NCBI GenBank assembly: GCA_036563485.1
Contig: DATCMI010000001.1
Location: forward strand, 828,938-892,937
Origin: Sphingomicrobium sp.
Lineage (GTDB): Bacteria; Pseudomonadota; Alphaproteobacteria; Sphingomonadales; Sphingomonadaceae
Reading direction: 5' to 3'
DNA: 64,000 nucleotides
Positions 43,714 to 51,962 of the stretch are shown in pieces; the first letter of the stretch is position 1; every line of letters starts with the position of its first letter. The position numbers were made by a program, and so were the translations under genes. The notes below the pieces were generated by a model. The model had not been told where the DNA came from. It saw only the letters and a list, made by a program, of their open reading frames with translations, and made no database searches.

Positions 43714-46118
43714 CCGGCCTTCCGCCAGTCGTTCAGCGCTGGTTTGACGAAAAGGGCTGGCGCCCCCGCCGGCACCAGCTCGAGATGCTTGAGCTGGCGC
43801 GCCGCGGCCGAAGCGCGCTGCTCGTCGCGGCAACCGGCGCGGGCAAGACGCTGGCCGGTTTCCTGCCGACCATCTGCGACTTGGCCGAGCAACCCAGCGA
43901 AGGCCTGCACACGCTCTACGTCTCGCCGCTCAAGGCGCTCGCCGTCGACGTGCAGCGCAACCTCATCGGCCCGGTCGAGGAGATGGCGCTGCCGATCCGG
44001 GTGGAGACGCGGACCGGCGACACGCCGTCCGACCGCAAGCTGCGCCAGCGGCTCAAGCCCCCGCAAGTGCTGCTGATCACGCCGGAATCGCTGAGCCTGC
44101 TGCTCAGCTACCCCGACGCGGCGCAGATGTTCGCAGGCCTCAAGTCGATCATCGTCGACGAGCTTCACGGTTTCGCCAAGGAAAAGCGCGGCGACCTGCT
44201 GGCGCTGTCCATTGCCCGGCTTCAGAAGCTCGCGCCGGGGCTTCGCCGCGTCGGCCTGTCGGCGACGATCAGCGATCCCGACGCCTACCGCTCCTGGCTC
44301 GCGCCTGACGCAGACATGGAACTGGTCGATGTGGTTCTCGGCGAGCGGGGCGCCAACCCGGACCTGTCGATCCTCATCCCCGAGAACCGGATTCCCTGGG
44401 CGGGCCACTCCGGACGGCATGCCGCGCGGGAGGTGATGAAGCTTATCGAGCAGCACAAGACGACGCTCGTCTTCTGCAACACGCGAAGCCTTGCCGAGCT
44501 GATCTTCCAGGACCTTTGGGCGGTGAACGACAATGCCCTGCCGATTGGCATCCACCACGGCAGCCTCGCCGTCGAAGCCCGCCGCAAGGTTGAGAATGCG
44601 ATGGCGGCAGGCAAGCTGCGCGGCCTTGTGGCCACAGCGAGCCTCGACCTCGGAATCGACTGGGGCAACGTCGACCTGGTCGTCCAGATGGGCGCGCCGA
44701 AGGGCTCGTCGCGGCTGCTGCAGCGGATCGGCCGGGCCAACCACCGCCTCGACGAGCCGAGCAAGGGCATCATCGTACCCGGCAACCGCTTCGAATATCT
44801 TGAAGCCCGCGCGGCGCTCGACGCTATCGACGACGGCGAACTCGACCCGGAGGTGTTCAGGCCCGGCGCCCTTGACGTGCTTGCCCAGCATATCCTGGCA
44901 GTGGCCGTGTCGGAGCCGTTCCAGCAGGACGAGTTGCTGAGGGAGGTGCAGTCCGCGGCGCCGTACGCCGGCCTCAATCAGGAGACGTTCGAGGAAGTCC
45001 TCAACTTCATCGCCACCGGCGGGTACGCGCTCAAAGCCTATGACCGCTTCCGCCGCCTGGTAGCGGAGCCGGGCGGTATCTGGCGGATCACCACGCCGGC
45101 CATCGCGCAGCAGCACCGCCTGAACGCCGGGGTCATTGTCGAACAGCCGTTGCTCACCGTGCGATTCCGCAACGGGCGCAAGCTCGGCACCATCGAGGAA
45201 GGCTATGCCTCGACCCTCGCGCCCGGCGACCATTTCTTCTTCTCGGGCCTCAGCCTCGAAGTCGAGCAGTTCAAGGACACGGACGTGATCGTTCACGCCT
45301 CCTCGAAGCAGGCGCGGATCGTCACCTACGGCGGGCAGCGGATGAGCATGTCGACGCACCTCGCCAACCGTGTCCGCCACATGCTGTGCGACCGCAACGA
45401 CTGGCACCGCTTCCCGAACGACGTGCGCGAATGGCTGGAGGTCCAGTCGGAACGCTCGGTCCTCCCGGAACCGCACCAGCTGCTGGTCGAGACCTTCCCG
45501 CACGAAGGCCGCCACTACATGGTCGCCTACAGCTTCGAAGGCTGGAACGCGCACCAGTCGCTCGGCATGCTGATCACCCGCCGCATGGAAAGTGCGGGCC
45601 TGAAGCCGCTCGGCTTCGTCGCAAACGATTACGGCCTCGCCTGCTACGGCCTCGAGCCGATCGCCGACCCCAAATCGCTCTTCTCGGCAGACATCCTGGA
45701 GCAGGAATTCGTCACCTGGGTCGAAAGCTCGATGCTGCTCAAGAATGCGTTCCGCGAGGTCGCCGTGATCGGCGGCCTCGTCGAGCGCCACCATCCCGGC
45801 AAGAAGAAGAGCGGCCGGCAGGTCAGCTTCTCGACTGACCTCATCTACGACGTGCTTCGCCGCTACGAGCCGGAGCACCTGCTGCTGCGCGCGGCGTGGG
45901 ACGATGCCCGCCGCCGCATGACCGAGCTCGGCCGCCTGGTGCGCCTCGTCGACCGCGCCTCGGCGACCATGCTCCACGTCCCCCTCGAGCGGATCAGCCC
46001 GATGGCCGTGCCCCTGATGGTCATCGTCGGCCGCGAAGCGCTGCCGCCGGGTGCCGAGGCCGACGAAACCCTGCTCGCCCAGGCCGAAGCGCTTGCCGAA
46101 GCCGCGATGCATTTGTGA
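43710..46118 (+). CDS. Ligase-associated Lhr-type DEXH helicase, probable CTG start
   Basis: The 802-residue protein is a superfamily 2 DNA helicase linked to DNA repair. Motif I is AATGAGKTLAGFLP near residue 36, motif II VDELHGF, motif VI QRIGRANHR; the remaining Lhr-core domains follow to the C-terminus. The family normally starts just before LPPVVQRWFDEKGWRPRRHQ, and only a CTG at 43710 fits; ATG, GTG or TTG are absent in frame from 43416 to here. The CTG overlaps the preceding stop (CTGA). The product usually works with the exonuclease encoded divergently. Confidence 0.86.
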   Translation: MTGLPPVVQRWFDEKGWRPRRHQLEMLELARRGRSALLVAATGAGKTLAGFLPTICDLAEQPSEGLHTLYVSPLKALAVDVQRNLIGPVEEMALPIRVETRTGDTPSDRKLRQRLKPPQVLLITPESLSLLLSYPDAAQMFAGLKSIIVDELHGFAKEKRGDLLALSIARLQKLAPGLRRVGLSATISDPDAYRSWLAPDADMELVDVVLGERGANPDLSILIPENRIPWAGHSGRHAAREVMKLIEQHKTTLVFCNTRSLAELIFQDLWAVNDNALPIGIHHGSLAVEARRKVENAMAAGKLRGLVATASLDLGIDWGNVDLVVQMGAPKGSSRLLQRIGRANHRLDEPSKGIIVPGNRFEYLEARAALDAIDDGELDPEVFRPGALDVLAQHILAVAVSEPFQQDELLREVQSAAPYAGLNQETFEEVLNFIATGGYALKAYDRFRRLVAEPGGIWRITTPAIAQQHRLNAGVIVEQPLLTVRFRNGRKLGTIEEGYASTLAPGDHFFFSGLSLEVEQFKDTDVIVHASSKQARIVTYGGQRMSMSTHLANRVRHMLCDRNDWHRFPNDVREWLEVQSERSVLPEPHQLLVETFPHEGRHYMVAYSFEGWNAHQSLGMLITRRMESAGLKPLGFVANDYGLACYGLEPIADPKSLFSADILEQEFVTWVESSMLLKNAFREVAVIGGLVERHHPGKKKSGRQVSFSTDLIYDVLRRYEPEHLLLRAAWDDARRRMTELGRLVRLVDRASATMLHVPLERISPMAVPLMVIVGREALPPGAEADETLLAQAEALAEAAMHL

Positions 46119-46162
46119 CCTCGTTCATTGCCGGTTGGGCCGACATCTGCGACTCTCCCATC

Positions 46163-46441
46163 ATGCGTTCACTAGTTCTTGCCCTGCCCCTCGCTCTTGG
46201 CGGCTGCGTTGTCGGAACCGTCGCCAAGACGGCAGTCGATGTCGTCACTCTTCCGGTGAAAGCGGTCTCGGCCGGAGTCGATGCCGTGACGACCAGCCAG
46301 GCCGAAGCCGACCAGAAGCGCGGCCGCGAGATCCGCAAGGAGGAAGAACGGCGCGGCAGGGAAGCGCGCGCGACTGAGGAGCGCTGCCGGCGCGGCAAGC
46401 CGCTGCCCACCGACATTTGCGCGAGCGCCCAGCCCCGCTAG
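46163..46441 (+). CDS. Small lipoprotein
   Basis: The 92-residue protein has a short lipoprotein signal (MRSLVLALPLALGGC) with LGGC as the lipobox. The mature part has a threonine- and valine-rich stretch (TAVDVVTLPVKAVSAGVDAV) and a highly charged helical region (EADQKRGREIRKEEERRGREAR) with two cysteines near the C-terminus. It is probably anchored in the envelope. The function is unknown. It follows the helicase gene by 44 bases and precedes the exoribonuclease gene. Confidence 0.7.
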   Translation: MRSLVLALPLALGGCVVGTVAKTAVDVVTLPVKAVSAGVDAVTTSQAEADQKRGREIRKEEERRGREARATEERCRRGKPLPTDICASAQPR

Positions 46442-46451
46442 TGGGGCGGTG

Positions 46452-46901
46452 ATGCGCTATTTCCTCGATACCGAATATAACGGGATGGGCGGCGCCCTGC
46501 TCAGCCTCGCGCTCGTCCCGGACGACGGCGACGAACTTTATCTGACCTTCCAGACCGACGACACTATCAACGAATGGGTCGAGCGCCACGTCGTGCCTTA
46601 TCTCGACACGGTTCCCGAGCAGCTGTCCTGCCCGCGGCTGACGCGCAAGGACGCCGCTCACGCCCTCGAACGCTACCTGCGTCATGACCAGGACCCGCTC
46701 ATCTTCGCTGACTGGCCGGAAGACGTTGCGCAATTCTGCAACCTGATGATCACCGGCGAAGGCGACATGGTGGAGCTTCGCCACACCACCTTCCAACTCG
46801 TCCCGATGAGCAATTTCAGCACCGCCGCGAACAGCAAGGTGCCGCACAACGCGCTTCACGACGCCCGCGCGCTGCGCGACCACGTCCTGTCGATGGAATA
46901 A
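46452..46901 (+). CDS. DEDDh 3'-5' exoribonuclease (Rv2179c-like)
   Basis: The 149-residue protein has the DEDDh exonuclease pattern: D6 and E8 in FLDTEYNG, D87 in FADWPED, and H132/D137 in PHNALHDARALRDH. It matches the small Rv2179c-type exoribonuclease family. It likely trims RNA in the cytoplasm. A GTG three bases upstream could extend it by one residue. The HxlR gene on the other strand begins three bases after its end. Confidence 0.8.
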   Translation: MRYFLDTEYNGMGGALLSLALVPDDGDELYLTFQTDDTINEWVERHVVPYLDTVPEQLSCPRLTRKDAAHALERYLRHDQDPLIFADWPEDVAQFCNLMITGEGDMVELRHTTFQLVPMSNFSTAANSKVPHNALHDARALRDHVLSME

Positions 46902-46904
46902 GGC

Positions 46905-47396
46905 CTATTCGGCGGCGGTCGCGAGATCCTCGGCGGGGCGCTCGACCCATCTGAGATCCTGCAGCTTCAGCTCGCGCCCGTCATGCGCCTGGACGCACAG
47001 CTTGCGGACCGGCAGTCCGTCGCGGCGGTCCGCCAGGACCACCTCCATCTTCCCGTGGCCCCATTCCTCGCCCCACTGGCGGAGCGCGAGGACGACGGGA
47101 AGCAGGTCTTCGCCCTTCGCCGTCAGCGAATAGATGACCTTGCGCTTGTCGTTCGGATCGCTGCTCCGCTCGAGGATCCCGCAGCCGACCATCTTCGACA
47201 GGCGGTCCGACAGGATGTTGCGGGCGATACCGAGCCCCGCCTGGAATTCCTCGAAATGCCTCAGGCCGTTGAACGCGCCGCGAAGGATCAGGAACGCCCA
47301 CTTCTCGCCGATGATGCCGACCGCCGCCGCGATCGGGCACGACAGCGCCGCTTTCCTGAAACGGTCGATGTCAGGCGTCAGCCCATCCGCTGCCAT
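46905..47396 (-). CDS. HxlR-family transcriptional regulator
   Basis: The 163-residue protein contains the HxlR-type winged helix: CPIAAAVGIIGEKWAFLILRGAF near 18-40, LSDRLSKMVGCGILER with the recognition helix, and YSLTAKGEDLLPVV. The family cysteine is present near the start (SCPIA). It has a C-terminal extension of about 45 residues, longer than most members. The start ATG at 47396 follows GGGAGAGAC. It is divergent from rsh, 107 bases away; targets are unknown. Confidence 0.84.
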   Translation of the reverse strand: MAADGLTPDIDRFRKAALSCPIAAAVGIIGEKWAFLILRGAFNGLRHFEEFQAGLGIARNILSDRLSKMVGCGILERSSDPNDKRKVIYSLTAKGEDLLPVVLALRQWGEEWGHGKMEVVLADRRDGLPVRKLCVQAHDGRELKLQDLRWVERPAEDLATAAE

Positions 47397-47503
47397 GGCG
47401 CGCGCGTCTCTCCCTTCGGCAGCCACAAAGCACATTCTCTTGCTGAAAAACAGTTGCTGCGGGCAACCATTCTTTGCGCCCGCAGACCTTTCGCGCTTGC
47501 ACA

Positions 47504-49621
47504 ATGGCCAGCCTTCCGCATCTTAGGAGCGTGCTGCGCCAATATGAACTCGTCGAAAAGGTGCGGTCCTACGATCCGGATGCGGACGAAGGGCTGATCA
47601 ACCGCGCCTATGTCTTCTCGATGAAGGCGCACGGAGACCAGCAGCGCGCCTCGGGCGATCCCTATTTCAGCCACCCGATCGAGGTCGCGGGCATTCTCAC
47701 GGACCTCAAGCTCGACGACCAGACCATCGCCACCGCCATTCTCCACGACACGATCGAGGATACGGTCGCGACGCCGCAGGAGATCGAGAAGCTGTTCGGC
47801 AAGGACGTCGCGCGGCTCGTCGACGGCGTCACCAAGCTCAGCAAGATCGAGGCGCAGTCGGAAAACGAGCGCGCCGCCGAGAATCTGCGCAAGTTCCTGC
47901 TCGCGCTTTCCGACGACATTCGCGTGCTGCTCGTGAAGCTCGCCGACCGGCTCCACAACATGCGCACGCTCCACCACATCAAGAATGAGGACAAGCGCCG
48001 TCGCATCGCCCGCGAGACGATGGATATCTATGCGCCGCTCGCCGAGCGGATCGGCATGTACGAGATGATGACCGAGATGCAGACGCTGGCGTTCGGCGAG
48101 CTGGAACCCGATGCCTTCGCCTCGATCATGCGCCGCCTCAAGCAGCTGACCGAGGCCGGCGGCGACCTCGTCAACCGCATCGGTCTCGGCCTGCAGCTCT
48201 ACCTCGCCGACAACGGTCTCGAAGCCGAGGTCACCGGCCGCCAGAAGCACCCCTTTTCGATCTGGAAGAAGATGGCCGAGCGGCACATCAGCTTCGAACA
48301 ATTGTCGGACGTCATGGCCTTCAGGATCATCGTCGACGACGAGGCCGGCTGCTACCGCGCGCTCGGTCTGATCCACCGCCGCTGGCCGATGGTCCCGGGC
48401 CGCTTCAAGGATTATATCTCGACGCCCAAGCGCAACGGCTACCGCTCGCTTCACACCTCCGTCATCCACGATTCCAAGATGCGGATCGAAGTGCAGATCC
48501 GCAGCCGCGACATGCACGACCAGGCAGAGCGCGGCCTTGCCGCCCACTGGGCGTACAAGGAGGGCAAGCCCAAGGGCGAGATGAACATTCCGTGGGTCGA
48601 CGACCTCGTTGAGATCCTCGACCATGCCGACAGCCCCGAAGAGCTGCTCGAGCACACCCGGATGGCGATGTACCAGGACCGGATCTTCGCCTTCACGCCG
48701 AAGGGCGAGCTGATCCAGCTCCCCAAGGGCGCGACGCCGGTCGATTTCGCCTACGCCGTTCACACCGACCTCGGCGACCGGACCGTCGGCGCCAAGGTCA
48801 ACGGCCGCGTCGTTCCCTTGCGCACCATGCTGGAGAATGGCGACCAGGTCGAAATTCTCGCGTCGGAAGCGCAGCACCCGCAGCCGTCCTGGCTGCGCTT
48901 CGTCGCCACGGGCAAGGCGCGTGCCGGCGTTCGCCGCTTCGTCCGCCACAAGGAGCGCGAGGAGACGATCGAGCTCGGCCGCAAGATCTACGACGAGATC
49001 GTCCAACGCCTCCCCGAAGAGGTCACGAAAGAGACGCTGAAGCGAGCGCTGAAGAAGCTGAAGATCGAAAGCCAGGATGAGCTGATGATCGCCATCGCCC
49101 GCAAGCGCGTGCGCGACGAAGTGCTAATGGAGGCGCTCGCGCCGGGTTCAGCGGGCAGCGACGTCGCGCCGCGGCCGATCGGCCAGCGTAAGGCCATCTC
49201 GATCAAGGGCCTGACCGCCGGCGTTGCCTATCACCTTGCCGATTGCTGCCACCCCATTCCCGGCGACCGCATCGTCGGCCTCCGCCGCGAGGACGAAGAG
49301 ATCGAAGTCCATGTGATCGGCTGCGACACGCTGGCGAGCGGGATCGACGCCGATTGGCTCGACCTTGCTTGGGGCGAAGGTTCGGACGGCGGCGCCGCGC
49401 GCCTCGCGATCATCCTTCGCGACATCCCCGGCGCGCTCGGCACCATGTCGGGCATCCTCGGCGCCAAGCACGCCAATATCGTCAACCTGCAGCTGGTCCA
49501 TCGCGACGGCAGCTTCCAGACCTTCCACCTCGACATCGAGGTGCACGATCTGGCGCACCTTCACGCCATCATCGCAGCCTTGCGCGATGCCGAGCCGATC
49601 AGCTCGGTCGAACGGATCTAG
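47504..49621 (+). CDS. rsh: Bifunctional (p)ppGpp synthetase/hydrolase
   Basis: The RSH enzyme makes and degrades (p)ppGpp, the stringent-response alarmone. The 705-residue protein has the hydrolase domain with intact HD (AILHDTIEDT near 75), the synthetase region (DVMAFRIIVDDEAG and STPKRNGYRSLHTSV), a TGS domain (IFAFTPKGELIQLPKGATP) and a C-terminal ACT domain (about 640-705). As one protein it fits the single long RSH typical of alphaproteobacteria. The start is uncertain: ATG at 47504 is used, but a GTG at 47531 would give MLRQYELVEKV, the usual beginning of such proteins. Confidence 0.92.
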   Translation: MASLPHLRSVLRQYELVEKVRSYDPDADEGLINRAYVFSMKAHGDQQRASGDPYFSHPIEVAGILTDLKLDDQTIATAILHDTIEDTVATPQEIEKLFGKDVARLVDGVTKLSKIEAQSENERAAENLRKFLLALSDDIRVLLVKLADRLHNMRTLHHIKNEDKRRRIARETMDIYAPLAERIGMYEMMTEMQTLAFGELEPDAFASIMRRLKQLTEAGGDLVNRIGLGLQLYLADNGLEAEVTGRQKHPFSIWKKMAERHISFEQLSDVMAFRIIVDDEAGCYRALGLIHRRWPMVPGRFKDYISTPKRNGYRSLHTSVIHDSKMRIEVQIRSRDMHDQAERGLAAHWAYKEGKPKGEMNIPWVDDLVEILDHADSPEELLEHTRMAMYQDRIFAFTPKGELIQLPKGATPVDFAYAVHTDLGDRTVGAKVNGRVVPLRTMLENGDQVEILASEAQHPQPSWLRFVATGKARAGVRRFVRHKEREETIELGRKIYDEIVQRLPEEVTKETLKRALKKLKIESQDELMIAIARKRVRDEVLMEALAPGSAGSDVAPRPIGQRKAISIKGLTAGVAYHLADCCHPIPGDRIVGLRREDEEIEVHVIGCDTLASGIDADWLDLAWGEGSDGGAARLAIILRDIPGALGTMSGILGAKHANIVNLQLVHRDGSFQTFHLDIEVHDLAHLHAIIAALRDAEPISSVERI

Positions 49622-51906
49622 CGCCGCGCGGCGACCCGTTGCTGGCGCGCCTGCGCGTCGCCCGCGGCAAGAACCGCAAGCATCACCAGGTCCGACGCGC
49701 TCGCGGTCATCGGCGCGATCTGCACCGGCCGCTCCAGCCCCAGGATGTAGGGCCCAAGCACGCTTTCCCCGCCCAGCTCGCGCAGCAGCTTCGCCGAAAG
49801 GCTCGCCGACTGCAGGCCCGGCATGACAAGGATGTTCGCCGGGCCGGACAGGCGCGTGAACGGATAATAGCGCTTCTGCATCTCGTAATTCAGCGCGACA
49901 TCCGGCGCCATTTCGCCTTCAAATTCGAAGTCGGCCTTGAAGCCGTCGAGGATCCGCACCGCCTCGCGCAGGCCCTCGATGTGCATGCCGGGCGGGTTGC
50001 CGAAGGTCGTGTAGCTGGTGAAGGCGACGCGCGGCTCCAGCCCCATCCGCCGCGCGAATGCCGACGAGCGCAGGGCGATGGCCGCATATTGCTCAGCGGT
50101 CGGCCGCTCGGTCACCGCAGTGTCGGCAATCAGCACCGTATGGCCGCGCCCGACCACGACGTTGATCCCGAACGGCGTCGCGCCGGGCTCGTCGTCGATG
50201 ACGGTTCGGACTTGCTTCAGCGACTGGCTGAATGGCCGCGTAGTGCCGGTGATCATCGCGTCCGCCTCACCGAGCGACAGCATCGCCGCGGCAAAATAAT
50301 TGCGGTCCTGGTTGACGAGCCGCTCGATCTCGCGCTGCAACATGCCGGCGCGCTGATGCTTGCCATAGAGATAATCGACGGCGCGCCCGACCAGCGGCGA
50401 ATTGCGGCTGTTCAGCACTTCATACTCGCGCGGATTGTCAACGCCCATCTCGGCGAGCAAGTCGTAGACGTCCTCGCGCCCGACCAGCACCGGCGTCCCG
50501 TAGCCGCCTTCCTTGAACGCGATTGCCGCGCGGAGCACGTTCGGCTCCTCGCCTTCGGCGAACAGCACCCGCATCGGATTGGCGCGCGCGCTTTCATAGG
50601 CAAGGCTCATCACCGCCACGGTTGGGTTGAGCCGTGCGCGAAGCTCCTGACGGTAGCTTTCCATGTTGGCGATCGGCTTCTGCGCAACGCCGCTTTGCAC
50701 CGCGGCTTCGGCGACCGCCGAAGCGACGACCTCCATCAGCCGCGGATCGAAGGGCGCGGGGATGATATAGTCGCGGCCGAAGCTCTGCGAGCGCCCTCCA
50801 TAAGCCGCCGCCACTTCCTCGGGCACCGGCTCGCGGGCCAGCTCGGCAAGCGCTTCGGCGGCGGCAATCTTCATCGCATCGTTGATCGCCGTCGCCCGCA
50901 CGTCCAGCGCGCCGCGGAAGATGAACGGGAAGCCAAGGACGTTGTTCACCTGGTTCGGGAAGTCCGACCGCCCCGTGGCGATGATCGCGTCGGGGCGCAC
51001 TTCCTTGGCGTCAGGTGGCCAGATTTCGGGATCCGGATTGGCCATGGCGAAGATGATCGGCTCTTGGGCCATGGTCTTGACCATCTCGGGCTTCAGCGCC
51101 CCGGCAGCGGACAGCCCCAGGAACACGTCGGCGCCGACCAGCGCCTCGGCCAAGGTCTCCTTGTCCGTCTCCACCGCATGGGCCGACTTCCACTGGTCGA
51201 GGTCGGTCCGGCTTTTGCGAATCACGCCCTTGCGGTCGCACATGATCACATTGTCGTGGCGCACGCCCATGGCCTTGATGAGCTCGGTGCAGGCGATCGC
51301 GGCGGCGCCGGCGCCGTTCACCACCACCTTGATGTCCCCCAGATTGCGGCCCGTCAGGTGGCAGGCATTGATCAGCCCCGCCGCCGTGATGATCGCCGTC
51401 CCGTGCTGGTCGTCGTGGAAGACCGGAATGTTCATCCGCTCGCGCAGCGTCTGCTCGATGATGAAGCAGTCGGGCGCGGCAATGTCCTCGAGGTTGATGC
51501 CGCCGAAGCTCGGTTCGAGAAGCTCGACCGCGTCGATGAACTTGTCGCAATCCTCGGTCTTCAGCTCGAGGTCGATCGCGTCGACGTCGGCGAAGCGCTT
51601 GAACAGCACCGCCTTGCCTTCCATCACGGGCTTCGAGGCCAAGGCGCCCAGATTGCCGAGCCCGAGGATCGCGGTTCCGTTGGAAATCACCGCGACGAGA
51701 TTGCCCTTGCTCGTGAAGTCGTAGGCGCAACCCGGGTCCTCGGCGATCCTGCGCACCGGCACCGCGACGCCAGGCGAATAAGCGAGGCTGAGGTCGCGCT
51801 GCGTCGCCATCGGCTTCGAGGCGACGATTTCCAGCTTCCCCGGCCGCCCCTGCGAATGGAAGTCGAGCGCCTCGGATTCGGTATATTTGATGTTGCTTTC
51901 GGACAT
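49618..51906 (-). CDS. maeB: NADP-dependent malic enzyme (MaeB type)
   Basis: MaeB decarboxylates malate to pyruvate with NADP reduction. The 762-residue protein has an N-terminal malic enzyme domain (about 1-430; KSDI-like active region SYSPGVAVP and GNGTAILGLGNLG) and a C-terminal phosphotransacetylase-like domain (about 440-762), which in this family is regulatory, binding acetyl-CoA. The rsh gene overlaps it by four bases at the 3' end (convergent). It is divergent from mutS. Confidence 0.93.
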   Translation of the reverse strand: MSESNIKYTESEALDFHSQGRPGKLEIVASKPMATQRDLSLAYSPGVAVPVRRIAEDPGCAYDFTSKGNLVAVISNGTAILGLGNLGALASKPVMEGKAVLFKRFADVDAIDLELKTEDCDKFIDAVELLEPSFGGINLEDIAAPDCFIIEQTLRERMNIPVFHDDQHGTAIITAAGLINACHLTGRNLGDIKVVVNGAGAAAIACTELIKAMGVRHDNVIMCDRKGVIRKSRTDLDQWKSAHAVETDKETLAEALVGADVFLGLSAAGALKPEMVKTMAQEPIIFAMANPDPEIWPPDAKEVRPDAIIATGRSDFPNQVNNVLGFPFIFRGALDVRATAINDAMKIAAAEALAELAREPVPEEVAAAYGGRSQSFGRDYIIPAPFDPRLMEVVASAVAEAAVQSGVAQKPIANMESYRQELRARLNPTVAVMSLAYESARANPMRVLFAEGEEPNVLRAAIAFKEGGYGTPVLVGREDVYDLLAEMGVDNPREYEVLNSRNSPLVGRAVDYLYGKHQRAGMLQREIERLVNQDRNYFAAAMLSLGEADAMITGTTRPFSQSLKQVRTVIDDEPGATPFGINVVVGRGHTVLIADTAVTERPTAEQYAAIALRSSAFARRMGLEPRVAFTSYTTFGNPPGMHIEGLREAVRILDGFKADFEFEGEMAPDVALNYEMQKRYYPFTRLSGPANILVMPGLQSASLSAKLLRELGGESVLGPYILGLERPVQIAPMTASASDLVMLAVLAAGDAQARQQRVAARR

Positions 51907-51962
51907 GGGTCGAGGGCCTTAGTCCATTTCGCCGCTCCCGCGAAACGGCTAGGCATTCGGCC

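Noticed and set aside
43665-46112. 815-codon minus-strand frame opposite the helicase
   Set aside because: Antisense to a helicase with all motifs; no signature in the product.
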